43,221 nt of DNA from Candidatus Competibacteraceae bacterium. Its GTDB lineage: Bacteria; Bacteroidota; Bacteroidia; CAIKAF01. Positions 6,943-16,027 of this stretch are shown piece by piece. Every line of letters starts with the position of its first letter. Position 1 is the first letter of the stretch. The stretch lies in assembly GCA_014879445.1 (NCBI GenBank), contig JACSSC010000016.1:1-43221 (forward strand). The letters are read 5' to 3'. The notes under the pieces were generated by a model, which saw only the letters and a program-made list of their open reading frames with translations, was not told the DNA's origin and searched no databases. The translations under genes were made by a program, and so were the position numbers.

Positions 6943-9774
6943 TTAGAAAGTACGTACGGCACGCACAAGCATATTTGTTGACTTAGTAGCAGCGCCTGTT
7001 TCAGAATTACTGAAATGCAAATACATTCCTGCTGATGAATCGTATTCAAAACTGCTCCAGTATGAGTTATTAAAAGATAATTGCGTAAATCCTCCCCAAT
7101 GTAAGGCCTTATTAACATGCATCCTTGCATTAAATAGCAGAATCAGTTGATCAATTGATGGCAAAAACCATTCGCTTGTAAAATTAGTAGAAACCCAATC
7201 TCTAGCTGTACTGTTAAACATCAATACCATGTTATATGAGCCATCATAAGTTCGGTCAGCACCAACCAATCCTGAAGAGGAAGACCAGTTAGCAGTTGTC
7301 TCCGTTTTGGAAACGATGAGGCCGTGTTGTTCACCATTTGCATCAAGATAGATGTAATATACATAACCTCCTAGTGTATCTTGTCCCAAGTAAAATTTGG
7401 GTTTGCCAGCGCTGATGGTATATGGTGTAGCAGTAGTTCCATTGCCTGTTACAGTAATATTATTGCCTGCATTTACTTTGGTTTCGGAGCCATCCATAAC
7501 TATTGGACTTCCATTTTTTCTAATTTCTCCGGTAAAGTTGATGTCGCCTGTTACATCAAGGTTGTATTGAGGATTATTTGTACCTAAACCAATTCGTGAT
7601 GAAGAAAAATCACCATATATCAAAGGCGTGCTGGTAGAACTATTAGCAATGTATAATTTATTAGAACCCGTTTCGTTGTAGCCAGCTTGGTAACCTAAAA
7701 AAACATTGCCCGAACCTGTTGAATTGAGGTACCCAGCTTCATAACCCAGTGCTGCATTATTATTTCCCGTGGTAAGGCTTTTATTGGAATACATACCAAA
7801 ACCTGAATTATGAATCCCACTGGTTAATGTCATCAGTGAGCCATAACCAGCTGCAGTATTTCCCCCTCCGGAAATGTTTGCATTTAAAGCTAACGCACCA
7901 AATGCAGAATTGTGGGTGCCAATTGTGTTTAAAACTAAAGCATTGTCACCAATTGACGTGTTCCAGTTCCCTGTGGTGTTGTTTTTCATACTTTCTGCGC
8001 CAATTGCAGTATTTCGACTTCCTAAAGAATTACTTGATAATGACAGGTACCCAACAGCAGTGTTACGGTCGCTTGATGTGTTATTGTTTAATGTGTTGGC
8101 TCCAATTGCAGTATTGGTAACTACATTTCCATTTCCTCTGCCTACTCTAACGCCATTAAATGATGCATCAGCAATTACTTCAAGTTTGAAGGTTGGGTTA
8201 TTCGTGCCTATGCCTACATTTTCGGAGCCAAAATCCCCATATATTAAGGGTGTTGCTGTAGAGCTATTGGCAATGTACAGCTTGTTTGAACCTAACTCAT
8301 TGTATCCGGCTTGATAACCAATGAAGATATTGCCTGAACCTTTACATTTCCAACCTGCTTCATAACCTAATGCTACATTTCCACTACCGGTATTATTTTC
8401 TTTCATAGAATGTAGTCCTACTGATGTATTGTTATGCCCACTAATATTATGTATCAAAGCGCCATACCCAAATGCAGCATTACCGCCACCTGTAGCATTA
8501 TCAACCAAAGCGACACCTCCAACTGCTGTATTGTGTGTGCCTGTTGTATTTGTATATAAAGCTCCGTTTCCCATTGCAGTACACCATTCTCCTGTTGTAT
8601 TATTTAGCATTGCATTACTTCCGACAGCAGTATTTCTACCCAATCCGGAATTGGCACGCAACGCTTTATATCCAATAGCGGTATTGCCATGAGATAAAAA
8701 ATTACTTGTTGTTTGAAAGGCCTGGTATCCTATGGCTGTATTTTCAAGTGCTGTATTGTTCATTCCGGCTTGATAGCCCAAAAATACATCTCCGTTTGAT
8801 CCGACCCTACCGGCAAATTGATTATTTACTCTGAAATTTAATGGAACATTATCCGTTGTTCCGATAAAATGAATTACATCAACCGTTCCGTTATTGCCAT
8901 TGATTTTCCAAGCTTGGTTTATCTGGTTATTCCAATTTGTAATGTCTGTTGATGTAATTCCGGCAGATGGTGAGCTGCTATACAATGGATCGGTTTCGGT
9001 ATATCCGGTCAGATATCCTGCGTCGTTGGTAAATGCACTCACATTCGTAGGCACAGTCGGTATCACTGGTGCATTGGAGAGGTCGTTGTAATCTCCAGAG
9101 AAGTGATTATTCCAATTTGCAGTATCCACGGCAGTAATTCCTGCAGCTATGGAAGCGTTGAAAACCGGATCAGTTTCAGAAGTCAAATACCCGGCATCGT
9201 TGGTGAAAGCACTGACGTTGGTTGGAACCGTTGGAATAACTGGCTGATTGGTCAGGTCGTTGTAATCTCCCGAAAAATGATTGTTCCAGTTAGCCGTATC
9301 TATGGCTGTAATACCTGCTGCTACAGAAGTGTTGAATATTGGATCGGTTTCGCTGATGCTTCCAGTTATGTTTTCGGCAGTTTTTGCATGTAAGGCATAA
9401 GGTACGCTTAATAATTGACTGGTGCCCGAAATGCTATAATTTACACCTCCGCTTGGGTCTGTTTCTGTTTTAATGAAATATGGGCCATTAGACCAGTCAA
9501 TATTTCCAAACACGCCATTTATCACAGTACCATTGCCAATCTCAATACTGGCCAAACCGTTGGCGTTGGTAGTTGTTGTATGTGTTTCGGTGTAAATCGA
9601 ACTGCCGGATGAGGAACCTTGCAGAATGCTGATTCGCATACCCACAGTTTGATTTGAAACCAATTGATTGGTGCTGTTTCGTATCACGGCTTGATAACTC
9701 ATTTTATCAGGCGATTGAGCAAAAATTCCTGAAGCGAGGATAATGGCGGAATACAACGTAATGATTCGTTTCAT
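6943..9774 (-). CDS. Large surface adhesin: YadA-head repeats plus DUF1566/Lcl-like C-terminal domain
   Basis: A 943-residue secreted protein. The start is taken at ATG 9774 because MKRIITLYSAIILASGIFAQ is a clean signal peptide; the frame is open further upstream but begins with non-signal residues. In order: a conserved Bacteroidota N-terminal domain (MSYQAVIRN ... LLSVPYALHAK, 25-131); two near-identical repeats of about 58 residues starting ETDP and ending FTNDAGYLT (142-258); YadA/Hep-type head repeats of the NTAIGYxAL kind in two large blocks (328-535 and 555-742), each ending in GYQAGYNE-type and LYIANSST segments; and a C-terminal DUF1566/Lcl-like domain (about 790-943) with WFLPSIDQLILL, YWSSFEYD and VRAVRTF. 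There is no T9SS sorting domain. A trimeric, adhesive surface role is inferred from the head repeats. Confidence 0.85.
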   Translation of the reverse strand: MKRIITLYSAIILASGIFAQSPDKMSYQAVIRNSTNQLVSNQTVGMRISILQGSSSGSSIYTETHTTTTNANGLASIEIGNGTVINGVFGNIDWSNGPYFIKTETDPSGGVNYSISGTSQLLSVPYALHAKTAENITGSISETDPIFNTSVAAGITAIDTANWNNHFSGDYNDLTNQPVIPTVPTNVSAFTNDAGYLTSETDPVFNASIAAGITAVDTANWNNHFSGDYNDLSNAPVIPTVPTNVSAFTNDAGYLTGYTETDPLYSSSPSAGITSTDITNWNNQINQAWKINGNNGTVDVIHFIGTTDNVPLNFRVNNQFAGRVGSNGDVFLGYQAGMNNTALENTAIGYQAFQTTSNFLSHGNTAIGYKALRANSGLGRNTAVGSNAMLNNTTGEWCTAMGNGALYTNTTGTHNTAVGGVALVDNATGGGNAAFGYGALIHNISGHNNTSVGLHSMKENNTGSGNVALGYEAGWKCKGSGNIFIGYQAGYNELGSNKLYIANSSTATPLIYGDFGSENVGIGTNNPTFKLEVIADASFNGVRVGRGNGNVVTNTAIGANTLNNNTSSDRNTAVGYLSLSSNSLGSRNTAIGAESMKNNTTGNWNTSIGDNALVLNTIGTHNSAFGALALNANISGGGNTAAGYGSLMTLTSGIHNSGFGMYSNKSLTTGNNNAALGYEAGYLNSTGSGNVFLGYQAGYNETGSNKLYIANSSTSTPLIYGDFSSSRIGLGTNNPQYNLDVTGDINFTGEIRKNGSPIVMDGSETKVNAGNNITVTGNGTTATPYTISAGKPKFYLGQDTLGGYVYYIYLDANGEQHGLIVSKTETTANWSSSSGLVGADRTYDGSYNMVLMFNSTARDWVSTNFTSEWFLPSIDQLILLFNARMHVNKALHWGGFTQLSFNNSYWSSFEYDSSAGMYLHFSNSETGAATKSTNMLVRAVRTF
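7549..8793 (-). repeat. Internal duplication of YadA-head modules in the adhesin gene
   Basis: Two blocks within the coding sequence, about 8170-8793 and 7549-8112, encode parallel series: NTAIG/NTAVG repeats, then GSGNxFxGYQAGYNExGSNKL, then LYIANSSTxTPLIYGDF and GxGTNNP. The order of submodules is the same in both, consistent with a tandem block duplication of about 0.6 kb. Confidence 0.75.
8998..9351 (-). repeat. Tandem ~175-bp repeat (ETDP...DAGYLT units) in the adhesin gene
   Basis: Two adjacent coding units of 58-59 codons each begin with ETDP, pass through AAGITAxDTANWNNHF and SGDYNDL, and end in VSAFTNDAGYLT. A third, shortened unit follows (ETDPLYSSSPSAGIT...). Such units are also common in phage tail-fibre-like and adhesin stalk regions. 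Confidence 0.8.
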
Positions 9775-9859
9775 ACTGATTGTTTTATGTTTTTTTTTTG
9801 ACTTAAAATTATTTTTCAGAATTATAGAATAATTCAAAAGATTTTTGAAAAGCGTTTGA

Positions 9860-10354
9860 TTAATGATTTTTAATGATTTTGAATGTATGTATGATTGTGT
9901 TGTTTTGGGTGATATGTACAAAATAGGTGGCTGCTCTCAACTGATTCATGTCAATCAATGTATTGCTTGATACAATCTGTTCAACTTGAATGTGTTTTCC
10001 GTTTAAATCCATCAAATGAAATTGTAAATTTTCATGGTTAAATTGACTGATTTCTAACGTAAGAAAATCGGTAGTTGGATTAGGAAATATATTGAGGGAA
10101 AAAGGCAGTTGAATTTCGCTGATATGCACATTGTAAATTTCGTAGGCATGCTGCACGCCCTGTGCAACGGTTCCGGTGGAGCCACTTATTGTAGTGTATG
10201 CCGTTTGCCCAATCGAAAAAGCAGCTGACCCACCGGTGCCGGAAGCATCTCCACCCGACGTATGTACAGATTGTTGTGCATTCAAAGCACATGATACACA
10301 TACCATGCCCCACATTAATATAAATCTTAAATGGGGTAACAAGATTTTTTTCAT
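9860..10354 (-). CDS. Short T9SS-secreted protein (sorting domain plus conserved N-terminal segment)
   Basis: A 164-residue protein with a signal peptide (about 1-26, ending LNAQ), a short mature segment with the recurrent Bacteroidota pattern SGGDASGTGGSAAFSIGQ ... VAQGVQHAYE (about 29-72), and then a type A T9SS sorting domain: IFPNPTTDFLTLE, HLMDLNGKHI, LRAATYFVHI. Proteins of this kind are common and their function is unknown. The stop is 85 bases upstream of the adhesin start on the same strand, so the two may share a transcript driven by the TACCTTTG element in front of this gene. Confidence 0.85.
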   Translation of the reverse strand: MKKILLPHLRFILMWGMVCVSCALNAQQSVHTSGGDASGTGGSAAFSIGQTAYTTISGSTGTVAQGVQHAYEIYNVHISEIQLPFSLNIFPNPTTDFLTLEISQFNHENLQFHLMDLNGKHIQVEQIVSSNTLIDMNQLRAATYFVHITQNNTIIHTFKIIKNH

Positions 10355-10373
10355 AAACTAGAATTATCTTATA

Positions 10374-10381
10374 CAAAGGTA
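10374..10381 (-). promoter_or_regulatory. Bacteroidota -7 element upstream of the short T9SS protein
   Basis: The minus strand reads TACCTTTG, an exact TAnnTTTG match 19 bases before the ATG at 10354. It may also serve the adhesin gene downstream. Confidence 0.6.
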
Positions 10382-10524
10382 CAGCGTGATTATGGGTTAA
10401 AATATGATGTAAATCATGAAATCAAGGTATATTCAAAGTATTTGACTTTTGCCATGCAATCAGAATGATACTAACTCAAATGGATAGAATACACAGATTA
10501 CACGCTATGAATTATTTGTATCCT

Positions 10525-10532
10525 TACTTTTG
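10525..10532 (+). promoter_or_regulatory. Bacteroidota -7 element that fixes the GH18 gene start
   Basis: TACTTTTG matches TAnnTTTG and lies 19 bases before ATG 10552. Transcription from here would start inside the longer open frame that begins at 10465, which rules out the upstream ATGs and supports the start followed by a signal peptide. Confidence 0.6.
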
Positions 10533-10551
10533 TTCAAAATTCAATAGCAAG

Positions 10552-13464
10552 ATGCGGGTTATTATTTTTTTATTCTACTCAATTTGTTTTTTCACGATTG
10601 CAACGGCTCAGATTTCAATTCGTCAACAGGAGATGACAGAGCATAACATGCCTGATGACTGGTATGCCAATACCAACATTCCAGCAAATCTCTCCACACA
10701 AAGGAGCAATTGTCAACTCAATCGTATGGTTTTTGGCTGGCATCCATACTGGCAAAATGGTTATGAGTCGAATTATCAGTGGAATTTGTTGAGTGATTTG
10801 TGTTTTTTTGGGTATGAAGTAAATCCATCTACCGGCAATGCGCTGAATACACATGGATGGGCCACGAATGCAGCCGTTACAGCAGCACTCAATCAAGGCA
10901 CGCGTGTTCATTTGTGTGTGATACTTTTTAGCGACCATGCTACATTCTTTGGCAGTTCGACAGCCCAAAATACCTTGATAGCCAATCTGGTGTCTGCTGT
11001 ACAATCAAGAGGCGCACATGGTATAAATATTGACTTTGAAGGATTGCCGTCATCTCAATCAGTTGCTTTTAGTAATTTTATTATCAATCTTAGCAATGCT
11101 TTGCATGCCGCCAATCCATCCTATCAGCTTAGTATTTGTTTGTATGCAGTTGATTGGAGCAATGTTTTTGACGAACCTCTGCTTACCAATTATGTTGACT
11201 TTTTTACGATAATGGGATATGATTATTATTGGACAGGAAGTTCGCAGGCAGGCCCCAACGATCCGCTCTATGGGTTTACGGCAAGTTACGACAGGTCGTT
11301 ATCCCGAACGGTTACTTATTATCGCAATGCAGGCATTCCCAGTCAGAAATTAGTACTTGGTTTGCCATATTATGGCAGAGAATGGGAAACTACGTCATCG
11401 GCTGTGCCATCTTCTACTACTGGTAGTAATGTGTATAGTCGAACATTCCGTTATGTTAAAAACAATGCCACAGGTTATTATTCATCAGCTAATGCACAGT
11501 ATAATGAGAAATCGGTGAGCACTGCTTATATATTTCAGAATGCAGGCACCTGGCGTCAGTGTTGGATTACTGAAGGGTATGCTATAAAAAAAAGGTTTGA
11601 TTTTGTTAATCAACGCGATCTCAAAGGAATTGCTATCTGGGCATTGGGATATGATGACGGATATACCGATTTTTGGGATGCAATCGAGCAAAAATTTACG
11701 GATTGTTCAGTTGTTCCTTGTATTGATACAATTTATGACGGTGGTGGTCCTTTGACTGATTACTACGATAACGAAAATTACAGTTTTACCATAGCCCCAA
11801 CACAAGCTGCTCAAGTATCGTTATCATTTCAATCTTTTGCTACAGAAGCTGGATATGATACGTTGTGGATTTATGATGGCCCCAGCACTTCTTCGCCACT
11901 CATAGGAGCGTATCAAGGAACAAATATGCCGGCCCCCATTCTCTCATCATCTTCTTTTCTTACTTTGCGATTCAAATCTGATGCATCTACACGTGCTGCC
12001 GGATGGAAAGCGATTTATCAATGCATCACTGATAATCAGCCGCCCACAACACAGTTGCTTATTCCACCTGGATGGATTACTTCGTCTTTTCATACCTCTT
12101 TTTCCGATAATGATAACCTCAATTTGGATGGCACATACTGGAACGTAGCAGGTTTTAATGGTATGGAATGGAGATCTTCACATACCAATGGTTTTTTTAC
12201 CGATCACTTTGATTCTATTCTTCATTCTGAATGGCAAATGACAGACGGTAGCTGGAGTATCATGGCACATGCTTTACAACAATCCGACGAATCTGTTAAC
12301 AACACTAATCTGTATGCCTTGCTGAATCAATCGTTGAGCAACGAATATGTTTATGAATGGAAAGGAACAACATCAGGCAGTGGAACGAATCGTAGGTCGG
12401 GCTTTCATTTTGCATCCGACAATGGCGCTTTGCCCAACAGAGGGAATTCATATTTCGTTTGGTTTAGGTTGGATAATCAAAACTTGCAGTTTTATAAAGT
12501 TACCAATGATGTTTTTTCGCTTGTTCACACGATACCTTTTGTTACCATCCCCAATCAGGAATATTTGTATCGCGTTATCTACAATCGCATTTCCGGCCAA
12601 ATACGTGTTTACGTAAACAATCAATTAGTTGGACAATGGACGGATAGTAATCCTTATGCAAACGGACAATATGTATCATTCAGGTCAGGTCATTCCATAT
12701 ATCGGGTTGATGATTTTGTGGTGTATAGAAGTCGTGGCAATGTTGAATATGTTAGTGTAGGACAGGACTCTATGATGTCCTTTCAAAACCCTTCTCCACA
12801 AATTCCGGCGGGTCGCATATTTTCATTGGTTAAAGATCAGGTACATTTATTCGCTCAATCTGACACGTTATTGGATGTTGACTGGACGCCTCCTATTCAT
12901 AATGGTTATGTTTGGGATGGTTCAGTAACTGACTGGGATACGCTGACAAATCCAATTTTTATTACGGCATCCTGGCAAGGATGGCATGATCCACATTCGG
13001 GTATAGCTGAGTATCATTTAGGAGTAGGAGATATACCATCCTCTGATAATATAATCCCTTTTACATCTGCAATGCTCAGTGATACGCTTCAATATGTACC
13101 ATTCCCTTCATTGCAATATGATCAATTGTATTTTCATGCTGTAAAATCACTCAATCATGCCGGTTTGTGGAGCGACACGGTTTCAAGTAATGGATTTGTT
13201 CTTTTGTTAAATACGGCAACGAATTATATTTTGCCCAATACGGATATGGTAATGCTATACCCAAATCCTTCGCAATCCATCATCTATATTACATCGAATG
13301 ATCTTATCAAAAGTTTGCGAATTACGGATATGCAGGGAAGAGAATTAGATAGTCAATCCATTCATTCTAATCAATGGCAATGTGATGTTTCGTCATATTT
13401 GCCTGGCGTGTATTTGTTTTGGATTGATGATGCTCCACCAAGAAAAGTGGTAGTGACTCCTTAA
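10552..13464 (+). CDS. T9SS-secreted GH18 (chitinase/YaaH-like) protein with CUB and LamG-like domains
   Basis: A 970-residue extracellular glycan-active protein. Signal peptide MRVIIFLFYSICFFTIATAQ (1-20). The GH18 TIM barrel spans about 55-385, with HGINIDFEG holding D161 and the catalytic acid E163; the strands ending IMGYDYYW, LVLGLPYYGREW and GIAIWALGYDDGY are typical of the family. A CUB-like domain follows at about 388-495 (CIDTIYDGGGPLTDYYDNENY ... GYDTLWIYDGPS). A concanavalin/LamG-like domain covers about 540-730 (DHFDSILHSEWQM ... YVNNQLVGQW), then a fibronectin-like segment and a T9SS sorting domain (LYPNPSQSIIYI, ITDMQGRELD, LPGVYLFWI). The first two acidic positions of DxxDxDxE are His156 and Asn159, as in some YaaH/SleL-type enzymes, so peptidoglycan or a modified glycan is as likely a substrate as chitin. 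Confidence 0.9.
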   Translation: MRVIIFLFYSICFFTIATAQISIRQQEMTEHNMPDDWYANTNIPANLSTQRSNCQLNRMVFGWHPYWQNGYESNYQWNLLSDLCFFGYEVNPSTGNALNTHGWATNAAVTAALNQGTRVHLCVILFSDHATFFGSSTAQNTLIANLVSAVQSRGAHGINIDFEGLPSSQSVAFSNFIINLSNALHAANPSYQLSICLYAVDWSNVFDEPLLTNYVDFFTIMGYDYYWTGSSQAGPNDPLYGFTASYDRSLSRTVTYYRNAGIPSQKLVLGLPYYGREWETTSSAVPSSTTGSNVYSRTFRYVKNNATGYYSSANAQYNEKSVSTAYIFQNAGTWRQCWITEGYAIKKRFDFVNQRDLKGIAIWALGYDDGYTDFWDAIEQKFTDCSVVPCIDTIYDGGGPLTDYYDNENYSFTIAPTQAAQVSLSFQSFATEAGYDTLWIYDGPSTSSPLIGAYQGTNMPAPILSSSSFLTLRFKSDASTRAAGWKAIYQCITDNQPPTTQLLIPPGWITSSFHTSFSDNDNLNLDGTYWNVAGFNGMEWRSSHTNGFFTDHFDSILHSEWQMTDGSWSIMAHALQQSDESVNNTNLYALLNQSLSNEYVYEWKGTTSGSGTNRRSGFHFASDNGALPNRGNSYFVWFRLDNQNLQFYKVTNDVFSLVHTIPFVTIPNQEYLYRVIYNRISGQIRVYVNNQLVGQWTDSNPYANGQYVSFRSGHSIYRVDDFVVYRSRGNVEYVSVGQDSMMSFQNPSPQIPAGRIFSLVKDQVHLFAQSDTLLDVDWTPPIHNGYVWDGSVTDWDTLTNPIFITASWQGWHDPHSGIAEYHLGVGDIPSSDNIIPFTSAMLSDTLQYVPFPSLQYDQLYFHAVKSLNHAGLWSDTVSSNGFVLLLNTATNYILPNTDMVMLYPNPSQSIIYITSNDLIKSLRITDMQGRELDSQSIHSNQWQCDVSSYLPGVYLFWIDDAPPRKVVVTP

Positions 13465-13523
13465 TGTTCACGATTAATAATGCCTTAAACCTTGTATATT
13501 GCAGTCCTAAATAAGCAACTTGC

Positions 13524-14387
13524 ATGAAGGTGAAAATAAAAAAATGGTATCAGTTTTTGTCAAATCGTTATCAAACGGCATTTCTAGATTATCCCGTTCA
13601 TCCTGTTCCGCGTCTTTTGCCCGGTAATCATGCATTCGAAAAATTAAATGATCTGATAAGTAAAAACGACAAGAAGTATCAATTGTTTTTATCTCAAACC
13701 CTGCAATACAAAGAGCAATTTTGGGAGATTCAGCCCGCTGAGAAAATTCAACAAAACGATATACAGCCGGTTTGGAATAATGGTTTTTTGCCAGGCCTTG
13801 ACATGATTGCTTTATATGGTATGTTGGCCCAACATCAGCCGCAAACCTATTTGGAAGTGGGCTCAGGCAATTCAACCCTCCTGGCTAGAAAAGCAATTAA
13901 CGACCAACAGCTTTCTACAAAGCTTATCTCAATTGACCCATTCCCACGTCGAAACATTGAGGGCGTTGCCGATGAAATAATCCGTCAACCTCTTGAAAAT
14001 ATTAATGTGCAGCAACACATTCTTCAACGATTACAAGCCAATGATATTCTCTTTATTGATAATTCACATCGTTCATTTTCTAATTCCGATGTAACTGTTT
14101 TTTTTCTTGAGATTCTTCCATTTCTACGTTCCGGAGTAATTGTTCATATTCATGACATCTATCTACCATACGATTATCCGCAGGTAATGTGCGACCGATT
14201 ATATAATGAGCAATACCTGCTTGCTTCTACAATCATTTCAAATCAGCAGTGTTTTGAAACGATATTTCCCGGATATTATGTTTTTATGAATCCCTCAATG
14301 AATGAACTTATTGCACCGGTATGGAATCATCCTAATTTGGAAAACGTAGAAAAGCATGGCGGATCTTTTTGGGTACAAGTTTTATAG
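13524..14387 (+). CDS. Class I SAM-dependent methyltransferase
   Basis: A 287-residue protein with a Methyltransf_24-like Rossmann core. Motif I is YLEVGSGNSTLLARKAI (109 on), and the acidic residue for the SAM ribose is in LISIDPF (D138). LFIDNSHRSFSNSDVTVFF and the post-motif segment GVIVHIHDIYLPYDYP are typical of cephalosporin-hydroxylase and sugar-methyltransferase-like proteins of this group. The substrate cannot be read from sequence. The gene opens a run of three overlapping genes: its last 32 bases overlap the paraoxonase-like gene, which points to coupled translation. Confidence 0.82.
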   Translation: MKVKIKKWYQFLSNRYQTAFLDYPVHPVPRLLPGNHAFEKLNDLISKNDKKYQLFLSQTLQYKEQFWEIQPAEKIQQNDIQPVWNNGFLPGLDMIALYGMLAQHQPQTYLEVGSGNSTLLARKAINDQQLSTKLISIDPFPRRNIEGVADEIIRQPLENINVQQHILQRLQANDILFIDNSHRSFSNSDVTVFFLEILPFLRSGVIVHIHDIYLPYDYPQVMCDRLYNEQYLLASTIISNQQCFETIFPGYYVFMNPSMNELIAPVWNHPNLENVEKHGGSFWVQVL

Positions 14388-15384
14388 GCCGGCTTTATGG
14401 CTGCTGATGCTGTTGGCAATGATGCAGCATGCATGCCAATCAACGCAATATCACGAATCTCAAATGCAGTATGAGCGTATTGTTACCGGCCCTGGCCCTG
14501 AAGACATGACACTAGACACATCACATACACCCCGATTTATTATTTCATGTTCTCAACGCAGAAAAGACAGTTTGCCTCATCAAGAAATATGGCAATTAGA
14601 TTTGCAAACGCAACAATCATCCATTCTGCCACGCCAAGGACATCCCGATAGTATTCTTTTTTCTCCACATGGATTAGATATGGGATATCATAACGGATTA
14701 CCTTATTTGCTGGTTGTTAATCATGAAGAGAAGATAAACCGTCACACCATATTGCGTTATCATATTTGGCCAGATCGATTGATTTATGATACTGTATTTG
14801 TATCATCGCTTATTCGTTCACCTAATGATGTATCTACCGGTCATTATCCAGCTTTTTGGGTAACCAATGATGCCTCATCACGCCATAGTGCTCTCGAAAC
14901 ATTGCTCAAAATAAAAGGAGGAAATGTTGTGTATTATGATGGAAGAGTATTTCGAAAAGCTATACCACGACTGGCTTATCCTAATAGTGTAATGATGGCA
15001 GATAGCTTATTGTTTGTATCTACTACTCGTCAGAATCGCTTATTTGTATATACAAAAAAATCGGATGGACCCGTTAATCCTGCATCCCGAAAAATGATAG
15101 CCAAAGCGCCCGGTTGGGATAATATTAGTCGTGTTACCGACAGCACGTTTTTGTGTACGGCACATGTAAATCCGACTCGCTTTTATAAGCATTACAAGAA
15201 TAGCAAAAATCAGTCGCCGATAGCTGTTTATCAATGCAATATTCTTACACTAGAATGCAACTGTTTGTTTTATACAGATGGGCGTGCTATCAGTGCCGGA
15301 TCTACGGCCTGGATTTATCAAGACCAGTTGTATATTTGTCAGGTATTTGACTCCTTTATTTTAAAAGTATCTCTGCAAAGATGA
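14356..15384 (+). CDS. Paraoxonase/arylesterase-like beta-propeller lipoprotein
   Basis: Predicted calcium-dependent esterase or lactonase of the paraoxonase (PON) type, anchored as a lipoprotein. The N-terminus has a hydrophobic stretch ending in MQHACQST (Cys27 as lipidation site). The body follows the six-bladed PON propeller: FSPHGLDMG ... YLLVVNH, then SPNDVSTG ... FWVTND, then YYDG ... AYPNSVMM, WDNISRV, and the closing RAISAGSTAWIYQDQLYICQVFDS. These correspond to the calcium- and active-site-bearing loops of PON1 (HG, ND, N, DN). Substrate is unknown. It overlaps the genes on both sides (32 bases before, 4 after), so it belongs to the same operon as the methyltransferase and the Smr protein. 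The long N-terminus before the hydrophobic stretch leaves the exact start a little uncertain. Confidence 0.82.
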   Translation: MADLFGYKFYRPALWLLMLLAMMQHACQSTQYHESQMQYERIVTGPGPEDMTLDTSHTPRFIISCSQRRKDSLPHQEIWQLDLQTQQSSILPRQGHPDSILFSPHGLDMGYHNGLPYLLVVNHEEKINRHTILRYHIWPDRLIYDTVFVSSLIRSPNDVSTGHYPAFWVTNDASSRHSALETLLKIKGGNVVYYDGRVFRKAIPRLAYPNSVMMADSLLFVSTTRQNRLFVYTKKSDGPVNPASRKMIAKAPGWDNISRVTDSTFLCTAHVNPTRFYKHYKNSKNQSPIAVYQCNILTLECNCLFYTDGRAISAGSTAWIYQDQLYICQVFDSFILKVSLQR

Positions 15385-16025
15385 AACCAGGTATTCGCGT
15401 ATTTTTTTTACATGAGAAGGGTGGTGGTGTTTTAAAGCGCATTGAAGGACAAACAGGATATGTGGAAACGGACGAGGGCTGGGAGTTGCCATATCCGCTT
15501 TCTTCATTGTCTCCCATGCCTGAAAATGATTCTGTACCGAAAGAAAATAATGAAAAATCCAAACCACTACCTAAAGAAGCTTTACAACAAAAGGTCGGCA
15601 ATTTGAACCCTGAAAAAATGGAATGGGATATTCCGAAGAAAATTATTCCACGCAAAAAAGACCCTGCATTTCGAATTGATAAAAATCAAATTGGAGAAAC
15701 GGCTCGTCATGAGAAGAAAAAAGTTTCGACCAACAAGGAGGAAGTTTGGGAGGTTGATTTGCACATTCATGAGTTACTCGACGATTATAGGCATTTGAGC
15801 AATGGGGAGATTGTGCAAAAACAACTTATGGCATTTCATGCATTCATGGAGAAAGCCATTCGGCAACACATCCGTAGAGTAATAATAATTCATGGAGTGG
15901 GCACAGGTAAATTAAAAGAAGAAGTATACCAGGCAACATCACGTTATCATGTTATCAGCATACATGACGCTTCCTATCAAAAATATGGAAGAGGAGCCAC
16001 AGAGATTATTCTATCAATGCAATAG
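15381..16025 (+). CDS. DUF2027/Smr-domain protein
   Basis: A 214-residue cytoplasmic protein. The C-terminal third (about 122-214) is a Smr domain with DLHIH (126-130) and IIHGVGTGKLKEEV (170 on), the motifs of the MutS2-type nicking or RNA-cleaving fold. The N-terminal part (1-45) matches the small barrel of the Bacteroidota DUF2027 family (GVLKRIEGQTGYVETDEGWELPYPLSSL), joined by a charged, low-complexity linker rich in Lys and Glu (50-120). Smr domains act on branched DNA or on mRNA in stalled ribosomes; which applies here is not known. The start overlaps the previous stop by four bases (ATGA). Its stop lies two bases from the convergent OsmC gene. Confidence 0.87.
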   Translation: MKPGIRVFFLHEKGGGVLKRIEGQTGYVETDEGWELPYPLSSLSPMPENDSVPKENNEKSKPLPKEALQQKVGNLNPEKMEWDIPKKIIPRKKDPAFRIDKNQIGETARHEKKKVSTNKEEVWEVDLHIHELLDDYRHLSNGEIVQKQLMAFHAFMEKAIRQHIRRVIIIHGVGTGKLKEEVYQATSRYHVISIHDASYQKYGRGATEIILSMQ

Positions 16026-16027
16026 AC

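Noticed and set aside
7827-8692. Opposite-strand open frames inside the adhesin gene (7827-8120, 7874-8314, 8429-8692)
   Set aside because: They arise from the repetitive Asn/Thr/Gly/Ala-rich codons of the adhesin, resemble each other for that reason, and show no domain or start signal.
9775-9921. N-terminal extension of the adhesin gene to 9921
   Set aside because: The extension overlaps the upstream T9SS gene and places 49 non-signal residues before a clean signal peptide that starts at ATG 9774.
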